From contig NZ_CP127173.1 of NCBI RefSeq assembly GCF_030264295.1, forward strand, positions 8,439,501-8,503,500: a stretch of DNA of 64,000 nucleotides, written 5' to 3'. Of this stretch, positions 7,384 to 18,589 are shown one piece after another. Source of the stretch: Amycolatopsis nalaikhensis. Lineage in GTDB: Bacteria; Actinomycetota; Actinomycetes; Mycobacteriales; Pseudonocardiaceae. The translations under genes and the position numbers were made by a program. How positions within the stretch are numbered: the stretch's first letter is position 1; every line of letters begins with the position of its first letter. Under the pieces are notes generated by a model. It was given only the letters and a program-made list of their open reading frames with translations. It did not search any database and was not told where the DNA came from.

Positions 7384-9756
7384 TCACGGCGCCTTCGTGA
7401 CCTCGATGCCGACCACGCAGGTGTCGTCGTCGGTGTCGGCCGTGCTGAACGTCAGCAAGGTGTCCAGCTGGTGCTCCAGCCCGCCGTCGTGGCCCTCCAC
7501 CAGGGTCACCAGCCGCGCCACCGACTCCTGCACCGGCCGGTCGCGGCGCTCGATCAGGCCGTCGGTGTAGATCAGCAGGATGTCGCCCTCGCCGAGCTGG
7601 ACCTCTTCCTCCTGGTAGGACACGTCCCGGACCGCGCCGAGCAGGGAGCCGCGGATCAGCGGCAACGTCGTCGCCTCGCCGTTCGCGTGCCGGACGATCG
7701 GCGGCAGGTGCCCGGCCCGCGCCCAGCGCAGCTTCCGGTGGGCCGGGTCGTAGACGGCCGCGACCGCCGTCGCCGTCACGTGGTCGGTGAGGTGGTAGGC
7801 CACCAGGTTGAGCCAGGTGAGCAGCTGGGCGGGTCCGGCGCCGGTCGCCGCGAGGCCGCGCAGGGCGTTGCGCAGGCTCACCATGCCAGTGGCCGCGTCG
7901 ATTCCGTGGCCCGCCACGTCGCCCACGCACAGCAGGATCTCCCCCGTCGGCAACGCCACCGCGTCGTACCAGTCGCCGCCGACCAGGTGCTCCTTCTCCG
8001 CCGGCCGGTAGCGGACCGCAGCTCGCAAGCCCGGCATGTCCAGCGGTGCCCTCGCCGGGGGCATGATCGCGTGCTGCAGCTGCAGGGCCAAGCGGTTGCG
8101 CTCGATCGCCTCCTGCTCGGTTTCGGCCAGCCTGTCGCGCGTTGCCGCCAGGGCCACCTCGGTCCAGTGCTGGGCCGACACGTCCTGGTAGGCACCGCGG
8201 ACCGCGATCAGCTCACCGCGGCCGTCGACGACCGGCTCGGCCACCACCCGGATGTGGCGGGCCACCCCGTCGGAACGCTGCAGGCGGAACGCCGTCGATG
8301 ACGGCCGCCGGTGGTGGAGGACCGCGCGCAGGAACCGGCCGATCGCCTGGGCGTCGTCCGCGTGGGCGTTCGCCGCCAGGTCGTGCAGCGACAACGGCGT
8401 CGCGTTCGGGGGCAGGCCGTACAGCGAGAACAGCTCCGTGTTCCAGGTGATCTCGCCCGTCACCACGTTCTCTTCGAAACCGCCGATGCGCCCCAGCCGC
8501 TGGGCGTGCTGCAGGAGCACCGCCAGCTTCGCCGCGTCGTCCTGGATGCGCAGGATCAGCAGCACGTTTCCGGCGAAGCGGGTGACGCTGATGTCGGTCA
8601 GGACGGTCAGCGGCACCTGGTCGACCAGCGTCGTCACCGCCATGCTGTCCGCGCGGAACGGCTCGCCCGTCGCGTAGACGCGCTGGATCTTGTCCAGCAG
8701 GCCGCTTTCCTCCGCGGCCAGCGGATACGCCTCCAGCAGCCGGGTGCCGACGATCCTGCTGCGCGGGCGCCCGCCCGGGTCGGCGAACCGGACGTTCGCG
8801 TGGTGGATGCGGAAGTCGCTCAACCGCCCGCCGTCGAGGCACGGCGACAGCAGCACCGCCGGGTCGTGCAGGCCGTCGATGAAGTCGACGAGCTCGCCGA
8901 GGAAGTCGCCGGAACCGTCGGCCGCCACCGGTGCGATCACGCCGTCCCACGTGTCGAGCGTGTGCGCGCACAGCTCGGCCAACGCCTCCAGCTGACGGCG
9001 CTGCCGCCCCGGTTCGGCGGGCAGCGGGTCCGGCCAGCACATCTCGACGACGCCGATGATGCGCCCGCCGGTGCCGGTCGGGACCGCGACCCGGCCGCCC
9101 GCACCCAGCGTGTGCTGCCCGATCGACGGCAGCCCGGCCGCGGACAACGTCGGGAGCCAGACCGTGTCGCGCTCGAGCAACGCGCTGCGGGCCGGGGTCG
9201 CCACACCCGGTGGGACGTACCGCCAGCGGGCCGCCTCTTCGGCCGAGAACCCGGCCGACCCGGCCAGGGTCAACGACCCGTCGGGCCCGGCCAGCCAGAC
9301 GGCGACCGCGGTCGCGCCGAGCGGCCGCAGCGCGTGCTCCAAAATGGACTCCGCGACGCGCTGGGTGTCGCCCGCCGCGAGCACGCCGCTTTCGGCCGTG
9401 CGCAGCCGCACCGCGACCGAACCGTCGCGCTCGGTCTGGGCCAGGAACTCCTGTGCCACCTCGGTGATCCGGTCCTCGGCGGCCTCGCCGACGACGTCCG
9501 CGGCGAACTCGAGCGGGGTCATCCCCGCGCGTTCGGCGAGCGACTCCAGCTGCCGCGCCGCGTCGGACGGCGTGCAGTGCAGGCGTTCCATCAGGACGCC
9601 CTTGGCCAGCTCGATCAGCGCACGGCCGTCCGCGACGGCCTGCGCGTGGTCGACCTCGCCGCGCAGCCGCGCGACGGTGTCGGCGAGCCGGGCCAGGTTG
9701 GCGGACACCTCGGCGGGCGGCGCGAGCACCGGGAAGGTCTCCTCTTCGGCGGTCAC
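7384..9756 (-). CDS. ANTAR-GAF-PAS-PP2C/SpoIIE serine phosphatase
   Basis: 790-residue cytosolic signalling protein. An ANTAR-like RNA-binding helical domain lies at about residues 30-90 (GRALIELAKGVLMERL ... AARQLESLA). A GAF domain follows (about 110-280), then PAS-type regions (about 300-540, including TGEITWNTELFSLYGLPP) and a C-terminal SpoIIE/PP2C phosphatase (about 570-788). Metal-binding motifs are intact: GGDWYDA, GDVAGHG, YTDGLIE and DDDTCVV. Such phosphatases usually dephosphorylate anti-anti-sigma factors. It starts four bases after the stop of the hybrid histidine kinase, so the two are co-transcribed and probably act in one pathway. ANTAR at the N-terminus of such a phosphatase is unusual order. 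No anti-sigma genes lie nearby. Confidence 0.85.
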   Translation of the reverse strand: MTAEEETFPVLAPPAEVSANLARLADTVARLRGEVDHAQAVADGRALIELAKGVLMERLHCTPSDAARQLESLAERAGMTPLEFAADVVGEAAEDRITEVAQEFLAQTERDGSVAVRLRTAESGVLAAGDTQRVAESILEHALRPLGATAVAVWLAGPDGSLTLAGSAGFSAEEAARWRYVPPGVATPARSALLERDTVWLPTLSAAGLPSIGQHTLGAGGRVAVPTGTGGRIIGVVEMCWPDPLPAEPGRQRRQLEALAELCAHTLDTWDGVIAPVAADGSGDFLGELVDFIDGLHDPAVLLSPCLDGGRLSDFRIHHANVRFADPGGRPRSRIVGTRLLEAYPLAAEESGLLDKIQRVYATGEPFRADSMAVTTLVDQVPLTVLTDISVTRFAGNVLLILRIQDDAAKLAVLLQHAQRLGRIGGFEENVVTGEITWNTELFSLYGLPPNATPLSLHDLAANAHADDAQAIGRFLRAVLHHRRPSSTAFRLQRSDGVARHIRVVAEPVVDGRGELIAVRGAYQDVSAQHWTEVALAATRDRLAETEQEAIERNRLALQLQHAIMPPARAPLDMPGLRAAVRYRPAEKEHLVGGDWYDAVALPTGEILLCVGDVAGHGIDAATGMVSLRNALRGLAATGAGPAQLLTWLNLVAYHLTDHVTATAVAAVYDPAHRKLRWARAGHLPPIVRHANGEATTLPLIRGSLLGAVRDVSYQEEEVQLGEGDILLIYTDGLIERRDRPVQESVARLVTLVEGHDGGLEHQLDTLLTFSTADTDDDTCVVGIEVTKAP

Positions 9757-12190
9757 CCGATCACGCCGTCACGTGCCGCTTGATGCGGGCGATCAGGTCG
9801 TCCGCGTCGACCGGCTTGGTCACGTAGTCCGTCGCGCCCGAGGCAAGGCTCTTCTCGCGGTCGCCCGGCATCGCCTTCGCCGTCACCGCGACGATCGGGA
9901 TGTCCGCGTGCTCGGGCATCGCGCGGATCGTCGCCGTCGCGGTGTAGCCGTCCATCTCCGGCATCATCACGTCCATCAGGATCAGGTCGATGCCCGGGTG
10001 CGCCGCGACCGTCTCGACGCCCTTGCGGCCGTCTTCGGCGTGCAGCACCTGCATCCCGTGCAGCTCCAGGATCCCGGTCAGCGCGTAGACGTTGCGCGGG
10101 TCATCGTCGACGATCAGCACCGTGCGCCCGGCCAGCGTCGTGTCGACGTCGGCCGCCCGCACCGGCGCGGCCGGCTCCTCCGGGCGGACCAGCGGCAGCA
10201 CCGCGCCGGGCTCCTCGGCCGACAGGTGCAGCGCGATCCGCTCGCGCAGCTCGTCCAGGCCCGACAACACTTCGAGCGACTGCATGTCCGCGCGGGACTG
10301 CACCAGCTGCGCCAGCTCGACGTCGAGGCGACGGCTGCTGTGCGCGAGCACCGGGACCAGCCGCAGCGCGCTGTCGCCTTGCATCGCGTCGAGGAAGCCG
10401 AACGCGGTCCGGTCGGGCAGGTCGAGGTCGAGCACGACGCAGTGGTAGGCGTCGGTGGCGAGCGCGGCCGCGGCCTCCTCGGTGCCGACCGCCGTGACGA
10501 TCTCGACGTCGGCGGGCGAGAGGCCGATGTCCCGGCTGTCGGCCAGGTCTGCGGCGGCGCTCTCGGCGACGAGCGTCAGCAGCCCGTGCTGACGCTCCTC
10601 CACGACGAGCAGCCGCCGGTGCGCGCGGGGCGCCGACGGCGTGGCACCGGAGTCGCCGCCGGTGACGGCGATCCGGGTGTGCTCGCCCGCGGGCAGCGGC
10701 GCGAAGTCCGGCCGCGCGACCGGTAGCGAGAAGGTGAACGTGCTGCCCTCACCGAGGGTGCTTTCGGCGGTGATGAACCCGCCGAGCAGCTGGGCGATCT
10801 CCCGGCTGATCGACAGGCCGAGCCCGGTGCCGCCGTACTTGCGGCTGGTGGTGCCGTCCGCCTGCTGGAACGCGCCGAAGATCGACTCCAGCTGGTGCTC
10901 GGCGATCCCGATCCCGGTGTCGGTGACCCGGAAGGCGACGGCGGGCCCGTACGCCCGCAGCGGCCGGGGCAGGGTTTCCGGGTCCACCGGCTCGATGTGC
11001 AGCTCGATCCCGCCGACCTCGGTGAACTTCACCGCGTTCGACAGCAGGTTGCGCAGCACCTGCCGCAGCCGCGAGTCGTCGGTGAGCAGCTCGGACGGCG
11101 AGCCCGGCGCGACGGTGATCCGGAAGTCCAGGTTGCGTTGCGAGGTCATCGGCCGGAACGTCGCCTCGACGTAGTCCAGCAGCCCGCGCAGGGGCACCTG
11201 CTCCGGGGTGACGTCCATCTTCCCGGCCTCGACCTTCGACAGGTCGAGGATGTCGTTGATCAGCTGCAGCAGGTCCGACCCGGCGGAGTGGATGATGCCC
11301 GCGTACTCGACCTGCTTCGCGGTGAGGTTGCGCGTGGGGTTCTGCGCGAGCAGCTGGGCGAGGATGAGCAGGCTGTTGAGCGGGGTGCGCAGCTCGTGGC
11401 TCATGTTGGCCAGGAACTCCGACTTGTACTTCGACGCCAGGGTCAGCTGCTGGGCGCGGGCCTCCAGCTCCTGGCGCGCCTGCTCGATCTCCAGGTTCTT
11501 CGTCTCGATGTCGCGGTTCTGCGTGACCAGCAGCGCGGCCTTCTCCTCCAGTTCGGCGTTCGACGACTGGAGTTCTTCCTGCCGCGCCTGGAGTTCTTCG
11601 GAGCGGGCCTGCAGTTCGGCGGTCAGCCGCTGCGACTCGCCGAGCAGCTCGTCGGTGCGGGCGTTGGCGACGATGCTGTTGACGTTGACGCCGATCTGCT
11701 CCATCAGCAGTTCGAGGAACGCCCGGTGCACGGCGGTGAAGCCGTGCACCGACGCCAGTTCGAGCACGCCGAGCACCTGGTCCTCGACGACGATCGGCAG
11801 CACGATCACGCTGGCGGGCGCGGTCCGGCCGAGGCCGGAGGAGATCGTGGCGTAGCCGGGCGGGACGTCGTCGACGACGATCGGGCGGCGGCTGCGCGCG
11901 GCCTGCCCGACCAGCGACTGGCCGATCCGGAACCGGATGGCCGGGCCGTCGCCGTCGTCGGGGTGTCCGTACGCGCCGATCAGCCGCAGCTCCGGCACCT
12001 CGGCGGTGTCGTCAGCCAGGTAGAACGCCCCGTACTGGGCGTTGACCATCGGGACCAGCTCGTCCATCACCGCGGCCGCGACGACGGCGAGGTCCCGGCG
12101 GCCCTGCATCAGCCCGGTGATCGTGGCCAGGTTGGACTTGAGCCAGTCCTGCTCCTGGTTCGCCCGCGTCGTCTCGCGCAGCGACTCCAC

Positions 12191-14126
<1,936 letters not shown>

Positions 14127-14386
14127 GCCGTTGAACACGGTGGCGATCTCGCCGAGCAGCCCATCGGCCCCACCGGGCAGCCGGATGCCGAAGTCACCGT
14201 CGCGCACGGCGGTCAGGCCGGCCAGCAACCGGCGCAGCTCCTGCTCCCCCGCCTCGCCCACGCCTGCGACCGCGCCGTTGGCACCCGGGCGCGTCCCCTC
14301 GACCATTGCCCCACCCATCCGCCACCCGTTTCTTCGGTTTTCGGCGCCCCGGCGCCGTTCCGATGTGCACACCGGATGGTCCAGCA

Positions 14387-14428
14387 TAGTGCAACTGCAC
14401 TAGACTCCAGGGCAACGGTTGAGCAACC
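14387..14428. promoter_or_regulatory. Inverted repeats upstream of the histidine kinase gene
   Basis: TAGTGCA-ac-TGCACTA (14387-14402) is a perfect 7-bp dyad with a 2-bp spacer. GGTTG-ag-CAACC (14417-14428) is a second, 5-bp dyad. On the minus strand TATGCT (14388-14383) could be a -10 element for the kinase gene, so the first dyad would overlap its promoter as an operator. This belongs to the 386-bp gap 14319-14704, in which no convincing gene was found. Confidence 0.4.
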
Positions 14429-14586
14429 AGCCGCGCCCGTGTCCACGAGCGTTCTCCAGGCGGTGCTCGCAAGCCTTTCCTTCTCTCCCAGACCATCCGG
14501 CCGCGTTACCCCGTTCGGCTGAACGCGGGCCGCGGCGCCCGGTGACGCGCGCTCCCGGCGGCACCGGCCTTCGTCATGCCCGTCGT

Positions 14587-14644
14587 CAGGTCCACAGTGG
14601 ACTATCCACAGTGGAGGGTGGCCACAGACCGTCCCCTGTGGACC
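14587..14644. other. Cluster of DnaA-box-like / GTCCACAGTGGAC palindromic motifs
   Basis: Within 58 bases: GGTCCACA (14589-14596), CTATCCACA (14602-14610, one mismatch to the TTATCCACA DnaA box) and, on the other strand, TGTGGACC (14637-14644). The first is half of the palindrome GTCCACAGTGGAC (14590-14602) and the second is part of TCCACAGTGGA (14605-14615). The cluster lies between the divergent kinase gene and the catabolic operon. It could bind DnaA, or simply reflect a palindrome common in this genome. Confidence 0.35.
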
Positions 14645-14691
14645 CGCGAGCCTTGACGCGGCGAAGGGGTTCCCTTCCGCCGCCGATCGTA

Positions 14692-14707
14692 TATGATTTG
14701 GGATATG
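14692..14707 (+). promoter_or_regulatory. Probable leaderless promoter of the meta-cleavage operon
   Basis: TATGAT (14692-14697) is a good -10 hexamer. Seven bases later comes ATG 14705, the family-appropriate start of the first operon gene, and no Shine-Dalgarno sequence precedes it. This is the spacing seen for leaderless actinobacterial transcripts. No good -35 at 17 bp is visible; TTGACG at 14653-14658 is too far upstream. Confidence 0.5.
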
Positions 14708-16114
14708 TTCCGGCCCGGCAAGATCATCGCGCTGCACCTCAACTACCGGTCCCGCGCCGCCCAGCGCGGCCGGGTGCCGCAGCAGCCGTCGTACTTCCTC
14801 AAGCCGCCGACGTCGGTGGCGGCGAGCGGTGCCGTTCTCGAACGCCCGGCCGGGACCGAGTTGCTCGGCTTCGAAGGAGAGATCGCGCTGGTCATCGGCC
14901 GCACCGCCCGCCGCGTCGGCCCCGAAGACGGCTGGTCGTACGTCGGCGGGGTCACCGCCGCCAACGACTTCGGCGTCTACGACCTGCGGTACGCCGACAA
15001 GGGCAGCAACCTGCGGTCCAAGGGCGGCGACGGCTTCACCCCGCTCGGCCCGGCGGTGCTGCCGGCGGCGGACATCGATCCCGCGGCCCTGCGCCTGCGC
15101 ACGTGGCTCAACGGCGAGCTGGTCCAGGAGGACACCACCGCCGGCTTGCTGTTCGGCTTCGGGCGGCTGGTCGCGGACCTCTCCCAGCTGATCACCCTCG
15201 AACCCGGCGACGTCGTCCTGACCGGTACCCCGGCGGGTGCGTCGGTCGCCGTCCCCGGCGACATCGTCGAGGTGGAGGTCGACACGGCCGGGCACACCAC
15301 CGGCCGCCTGGTCACGACCGTCGCCGCCGGAACCGTCCCGTTCGGGCCGTACGGTGCCCTCCCCCGCGTTGACGAGCAGCACCGCGCGGACGCGTACGGG
15401 ACGGCCGAACCGGGCTTCGACCTGACACCGGAGCTGCGCGAGCGGATCGAGTCCGTCGGCACCGCGACGCTGTCCGCCCAGCTGCGCAAGCGCGGCTACG
15501 ACGCCGTGTCGATCGACGAGCTCACCTCGACCCGGCCGGGCACCCGGCTCACCGGCCGCGCCCGCACCCTGCGGTACCTGCCCTACCGCGAGGATCTGTT
15601 CAAGGAGCACGGCGGCGGCTACAACGCGCAGAAGCGGGCGGTCGACAGCCTCGGCCCCGGCGACGTCCTCGTCATCGAGGCGCGCGGAGAACGCGGGACC
15701 GGCACGGTCGGCGACATCCTGGCGTTGCGGGCGCAGGTGCGCGGGGCGGCCGGGATCGTCACCGACGGCGGCGTCCGCGACCTGGCCGCGGTGTCCGCTT
15801 TGGACATCCCCACCTACCACGCCGGCCCGCACCCGGCGGTGCTCGGCCGACGGCACGTGCCGTGGGACGTCGACGTCGCGATCGCCTGCGGCGGCGCCGC
15901 GGTGTGCCCCGGCGACGTCATCGCGGGCGACGGCGACGGGGTCCTGGTCATCCCGCTGCACCTGGTCGAGGAGGTCGTCGACGCGGCGGTCGAGCAGGAG
16001 CGGCAGGAGACGTTCATCGCCGAGCGGGTCGCCGCGGGCGAGCGCGTCGAGGGGCTCTACCCGATGGACGAGCACTGGCGCGCGAAGTACGCCACCTGGC
16101 TCGAAAAGCGCTGA
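14705..16114 (+). CDS. Bifunctional FAH-family hydrolase/decarboxylase fused to RraA-like aldolase domain
   Basis: 469-residue two-domain enzyme, first gene of a homoprotocatechuate-type ring-cleavage operon. Residues about 1-220 are a fumarylacetoacetate hydrolase fold (FLKPPTSV, GFEGEIALVIG, GVTAANDFGVYDLR, TGTPAG), as in HpaG isomerase/decarboxylases. Residues about 235-440 are RraA/HMG-aldolase-like (GTVGDILALRAQ, VTDGGVRDL, CPGDVIAGDGDGV). The FAH half probably decarboxylates/isomerises the ring-cleavage product; the RraA half may be a divalent-metal aldolase or oxaloacetate-type decarboxylase. ATG 14705 fits a leaderless start; ATG 14693 is also in frame but lies inside the -10. The next gene begins 22 bases downstream. 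Exact reactions are inferred. Confidence 0.82.
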   Translation: MFRPGKIIALHLNYRSRAAQRGRVPQQPSYFLKPPTSVAASGAVLERPAGTELLGFEGEIALVIGRTARRVGPEDGWSYVGGVTAANDFGVYDLRYADKGSNLRSKGGDGFTPLGPAVLPAADIDPAALRLRTWLNGELVQEDTTAGLLFGFGRLVADLSQLITLEPGDVVLTGTPAGASVAVPGDIVEVEVDTAGHTTGRLVTTVAAGTVPFGPYGALPRVDEQHRADAYGTAEPGFDLTPELRERIESVGTATLSAQLRKRGYDAVSIDELTSTRPGTRLTGRARTLRYLPYREDLFKEHGGGYNAQKRAVDSLGPGDVLVIEARGERGTGTVGDILALRAQVRGAAGIVTDGGVRDLAAVSALDIPTYHAGPHPAVLGRRHVPWDVDVAIACGGAAVCPGDVIAGDGDGVLVIPLHLVEEVVDAAVEQERQETFIAERVAAGERVEGLYPMDEHWRAKYATWLEKR

Positions 16115-16136
16115 CCCGACCGTAGGAAGGACACCC

Positions 16137-17084
16137 ATGCGCTTCCGCTCCGACCCCCAGGCCATCCGCGGGTCGATCGCGCCGCTGATGACGCCGTTCA
16201 CCGCCGCGGGCGCGGTCGACCACGAGGGACTGACGAACCTCGTGCGCTGGCAGCTCGCCTCGGGCTCGCACGGCATCTCGATCGGCGGCTCCACCGGTGA
16301 ACCCGGCTCGCAGACGGTCGCCGAGCGCGCCGAAGCGATCCGCACGGTGGCCGCGGAGGTCGGCGACCGCGTTCCATTCGTCCCGGGCACGGGCTCGGCG
16401 AAGCTGGAGGAAACCCTGGAACTGACGGCCGCGGCGCGCGCCGCCGGGATCGACGCCGCCTTGGTCATCACGCCGTACTACGCGCGGCCGACGCAGGACG
16501 CGTTGTTCGTCTGGTACCGCACCGTCTGCCGCGAGTTCCCGGACCTGCCGATCGTCGCCTACAACGTGCCGAGCCGGACCGCGGTCGACCTCGCGCCCGA
16601 AACCGTCGCGCGGCTGTACCGCTCGTGCGACAACTTCGTCGGGATCAAGGAGACGACCAAGGACTTCGAGCACTTCTCGCGCGTGCTGCACCGGTGCGGG
16701 CGGGAGCTGCTGGTGTGGTCCGGGATCGAGCTGCTCTGCCTGCCGCTGCTCGCGCTGGGCGGTGCCGGGTTCGTCAGCGCGACGGCCAACATCGCCCCGG
16801 CCGCGTGCGCCGAGCTGTACACGGCGTGGCAGTCCGGCGACCACGAACGGGCGCGGGAACTCCACTACGGCCTGCACCCCCTGGTCGACCTGCTGTTCGT
16901 CGAGACCAACCCGGCGCCCGGCAAGTGGGTGCTGGAGCAGCGCGGGCTGATCGCCTCCGGGCACGTCCGGCCGCCGCTGATCCCGCCGTCCGAATCCGGT
17001 GTCGCGCGGATCAAGGACCTCATGGCCGAAGGCTCCCGGTACCTCAGCCCGGTCGACGGCTTCACCCTGGGAGGAAAAGGATGA
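16137..17084 (+). CDS. DapA-superfamily (dihydrodipicolinate synthase-like) aldolase/lyase
   Basis: 315-residue class I Schiff-base lyase. GGSTGE (50-55) matches the pyruvate-binding loop, Tyr142 lies in AYNVPSRT, and the Schiff-base Lys171 lies in GIKETTKD. ATG 16137 follows GGAAGGA. It sits between the FAH-RraA gene and hpaE with an ATGA overlap to the latter, so it belongs to aromatic catabolism rather than lysine synthesis. It may be the aldolase that releases pyruvate, a job done by HpaI in the classical pathway. Substrate is inferred only from context. Confidence 0.82.
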   Translation: MRFRSDPQAIRGSIAPLMTPFTAAGAVDHEGLTNLVRWQLASGSHGISIGGSTGEPGSQTVAERAEAIRTVAAEVGDRVPFVPGTGSAKLEETLELTAAARAAGIDAALVITPYYARPTQDALFVWYRTVCREFPDLPIVAYNVPSRTAVDLAPETVARLYRSCDNFVGIKETTKDFEHFSRVLHRCGRELLVWSGIELLCLPLLALGGAGFVSATANIAPAACAELYTAWQSGDHERARELHYGLHPLVDLLFVETNPAPGKWVLEQRGLIASGHVRPPLIPPSESGVARIKDLMAEGSRYLSPVDGFTLGGKG

Positions 17085-18589
17085 CCCACCACGTCCCGGA
17101 CGGACTGCCGGGCGAGCTGAAGCACTACATCGGCGGCGAACTCGTCGACAGCGTGTCCGGCAAGACGTTCGACGTCCTCGACCCGGTGACCAACACGCCG
17201 TACGTCACGGCGGCCGCGGGCCAGGCCGAGGACGTCGACCGGGCGGTGGCGGCGGCGCGCGCGGCGTTCACCGACGGCCCGTGGCCGCGCCTGCTCCCCC
17301 GGGCCCGCGCGCGGGTCCTGAACCGGATCGCCGACGCCGTCGAGGCCCAGGACGCCCGGCTCGCCGAGCTGGAGACGTTCGACACCGGCCTGCCCATCAC
17401 CCAGGCGCTCGGGCAGGCACAGCGCGCGGCCGAGAACTTCCGGTTCTTCGCCGACCTGGTCGTCGCCCAGTCCGACGACACCTACCAGGTGCCCGGGCGG
17501 CAGGTGAACTACGTGCACCGCAAGCCGGTCGGCGTCGCCGGGCTGATCACGCCGTGGAACACGCCGTTCATGCTGGAGAGCTGGAAGCTCGCGCCCGCGC
17601 TGGCTTCCGGGTGCCCGGTGGTCCTCAAACCGGCCGAGTTCACGCCGCTGTCGGCGAGCCTGTGGGCGGGGATCTTCGCCGACGCCGGACTCCCGCCCGG
17701 GGTTTTCAACCTGGTCAACGGCTTCGGCGAGGAAGCGGGTGACGCACTGGTGAAACACCCGGACGTCCCGCTGATCTCCTTCACCGGCGAAACCACGACC
17801 GGGCAGACGATCTACCGGAACTGCGCGACGCACCTCAAGGGCATGTCGATGGAGCTGGGCGGCAAGTCCCCGGCCATCGTGTTCGCCGACGCCGACCTCG
17901 ACGCCGCGCTCGACTCGACGTTGTTCGGCGTGTTCTCCCTCAACGGCGAACGCTGCACCGCGGGCAGCCGCATCCTCGTCGAGCGCCCGGTCTACGACGA
18001 GTTCTGCGCGCGGTACGCCGAGCGGGCGGCCGACATCGTCGTGGGCGACCCGCACGACCCGGCCACCGAAGTCGGCGCGCTGGTCCACCCGGAGCACTAC
18101 GAGAAGGTGATGCGCTACGTCGAGCTGGGCAAGTCGGAGGGCAGGCTGCTGGCGGGCGGCGGTCGTCCGTCCGGATTGGACACCGGCAACTACGTCGCGC
18201 CCACGGTGTTCGCCGACGTGCCGCCGACCGCGCGGATCTTCCAGGAGGAGATCTTCGGCCCGGTGGTCGCGCTGACCCCGTTCGACACCGAAGCCGAAGC
18301 GCTGGCGCTGGCCAACGACGTCAAGTACGGGCTCGCCGCCTACCTGTGGACGTCGAACCTCGAGCGGGCCCACACGTTCGCGCAGTCGGTCGAGGCCGGG
18401 ATGGTCTGGCTGAACTCGCACAACGTCCGCGACCTGCGCACGCCCTTCGGCGGCGTCAAGGCGTCCGGCCTCGGCCACGAAGGCGGCTACCGCTCGCTCG
18501 ACTTCTACACCCACCAGCAGGCGATCCACGTCTCGCTCGGGCCGGTGCACGCGCCCCGGTTCGGCACCGTCCGGAAAGGACAGTCATGA
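17081..18589 (+). CDS. hpaE: 5-carboxymethyl-2-hydroxymuconate semialdehyde dehydrogenase
   Basis: 502-residue NAD(P)+-dependent aldehyde dehydrogenase that oxidises the semialdehyde made by extradiol cleavage of homoprotocatechuate. Family motifs: TPWNTPFM for cofactor binding, MELGGKSP with the catalytic Glu, NGERCTAGSR with the nucleophilic Cys, and EEIFGPV. ATG 17081 overlaps the previous stop (ATGA) and follows GGAGG. Its stop in turn overlaps the ring-cleavage dioxygenase start. Pairing with HpaD is the main reason for this substrate rather than another hydroxymuconic semialdehyde. Confidence 0.85.
   Translation: MTHHVPDGLPGELKHYIGGELVDSVSGKTFDVLDPVTNTPYVTAAAGQAEDVDRAVAAARAAFTDGPWPRLLPRARARVLNRIADAVEAQDARLAELETFDTGLPITQALGQAQRAAENFRFFADLVVAQSDDTYQVPGRQVNYVHRKPVGVAGLITPWNTPFMLESWKLAPALASGCPVVLKPAEFTPLSASLWAGIFADAGLPPGVFNLVNGFGEEAGDALVKHPDVPLISFTGETTTGQTIYRNCATHLKGMSMELGGKSPAIVFADADLDAALDSTLFGVFSLNGERCTAGSRILVERPVYDEFCARYAERAADIVVGDPHDPATEVGALVHPEHYEKVMRYVELGKSEGRLLAGGGRPSGLDTGNYVAPTVFADVPPTARIFQEEIFGPVVALTPFDTEAEALALANDVKYGLAAYLWTSNLERAHTFAQSVEAGMVWLNSHNVRDLRTPFGGVKASGLGHEGGYRSLDFYTHQQAIHVSLGPVHAPRFGTVRKGQS

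Noticed and set aside
14587..14644. Chromosomal or plasmid replication origin
   Set aside because: Only three imperfect DnaA-like boxes, no AT-rich unwinding region and no dnaA, dnaN or rep gene nearby.
16137..17084. Lysine-pathway dihydrodipicolinate synthase (dapA)
   Set aside because: Translationally coupled to hpaE in an aromatic catabolic operon and without dapB or other lysine genes; the loop reads GGSTGE rather than the usual GTTGE.
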